NCBI GenBank assembly: GCA_013396995.1
Contig: VWZP01010941.1
Span: 2,220,189-2,284,188 of the forward strand
Source: Dicaeum eximium
Taxonomy: Eukaryota; Chordata; Aves; Passeriformes; Dicaeidae
Direction of reading: 5' to 3'
DNA: 64,000 bases
This document shows, in pieces, positions 63,650 to 64,000 of this stretch. The notes beneath the pieces are model-generated. The model did no database searches, was not told the origin of the DNA, and worked only from the letters and a program-made list of their open reading frames with translations. How positions within the stretch are numbered: position 1 is the stretch's first letter; every line of letters starts with the position of its first letter. Made by a program: the position numbers and the translations under genes.

Positions 63650-64000
63650 AGGTTTGGGATGTTACACCGCTCTCTTTGGGCCCCGCACCCTGTCCCTGCG
63701 GGGCAGCCGCCGCTCGGGCTGCCCGGCACAACCCGGCCGGGAGCGGAGCAGCAGCCGGGCCGGGGGTGCCGGGGACACGGCCGGGGCTGGGGCCGCAGGG
63801 AGCCCCAGGAAGGGCCCGGGAGCTCCGGTGTGAACACGGGCGGGCGGCCCCGAGCTCGGGACACCCGGTGCGGGGGTGGCACGGCGGGGGCGACCCGAGG
63901 GGCTCTGCGGGCAGCCGCGGCCGGCGGGCCAGGCGGGCGGGGGCGGAGCGGCGCGGGGGAAGCGGCGGGACGGGGAGAGCCCGAGGCGGGGGAGGGAAGG
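63650..64000 (-). promoter_or_regulatory. ZZZ3: CpG island, probable ZZZ3 promoter / first exon (truncated)
   Basis: An abrupt change from AT-rich DNA to very GC-rich, CpG-dense sequence that continues to the window end. Two adjacent GGGCGG boxes (63935-63940 and 63941-63946) fit Sp1-family sites in a TATA-less housekeeping promoter. Its position upstream of ZZZ3 on the minus strand makes it the likely ZZZ3 promoter. The transcription start and first exon donor cannot be fixed: no strong minus-strand GTAAG or GTGAG donor is visible in the island, so exon 1 may lie partly or wholly to the right. The ORFs here (63546-63833 plus, 63607-63882 minus) are low-stop artefacts. Confidence 0.7.

Noticed and set aside
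63546..63882. 95- and 91-codon ORFs on both strands rich in Arg, Gly and Pro
   Set aside because: Stop codons are rare in CpG-island sequence; both are composition artefacts.
1..64000. CRISPR arrays, operons, prophage, insertion sequences or tRNA/rRNA genes
   Set aside because: None is present. The window is an ordinary vertebrate two-gene segment with spliced exons, and the tandem repeats found have no spacer structure.

Overview
This is a nuclear chromosome segment from a vertebrate, almost certainly a bird. It is AT-rich, intron-rich and gene-sparse. It carries CR1-type LINE relics, all lying antisense, and one CpG island at its right edge. The introns are compact compared with mammals: the ZZZ3 body spans about 56 kb here, and I recall it at over 100 kb in human. 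There are no operons, bacterial elements, CRISPR arrays or intact mobile elements. The many short ORFs in introns and intergenic DNA look like chance.

Two protein-coding genes can be recognised, arranged tail to tail. At the left, on the plus strand, is the last coding exon of AK5 (adenylate kinase 5, 4232-4342), with a 3' UTR ending near 5.65 kb. From about 7.5 kb to the right edge, on the minus strand, lies ZZZ3, which encodes the ZZ-finger and Myb/SANT subunit of the ATAC histone acetyltransferase complex. I could place all 11 coding exons with canonical GT/AG junctions and a continuous reading frame. They give 905 residues, or 906 with an alternative tandem acceptor. The order from the 5' end is 36459-37969, 22466-22604, 20965-21112, 20765-20883 (or 20880), 20398-20469, 20124-20225, 19050-19145, 14812-14964, 11857-11991, 9159-9259 and 8654-8798. 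The pair AK5 (+) / ZZZ3 (-) matches the conserved amniote order as I recall it for human 1p31.

Layout: 1-4231 last AK5 intron (partial); 4232-~5660 AK5 last exon and 3' UTR; ~5.66-7.48 kb convergent intergenic gap with a CAG/CTG inverted repeat and a small GC-rich patch; ~7.48-8.65 kb ZZZ3 3' UTR; 8.65-37.97 kb ZZZ3 coding exons and introns; 38.0-63.6 kb 5' UTR intron(s), whose noncoding exons I could not place; 63.65-64.0 kb CpG island, probably the ZZZ3 promoter and first exon, cut by the window end. Repeats include an (AAT)n microsatellite, a 38-bp x3 minisatellite, a 33-bp direct duplication, four CR1-like relics and two possible MIR relics.

I found no undescribed system. The items most worth a second look are a NAGNAG acceptor in ZZZ3 (one-valine choice), a 4-codon uORF just before the ZZZ3 start, a longer-than-expected AK5 C-terminus, and an imperfect hairpin sharing a 21-mer with a site 5.6 kb away.
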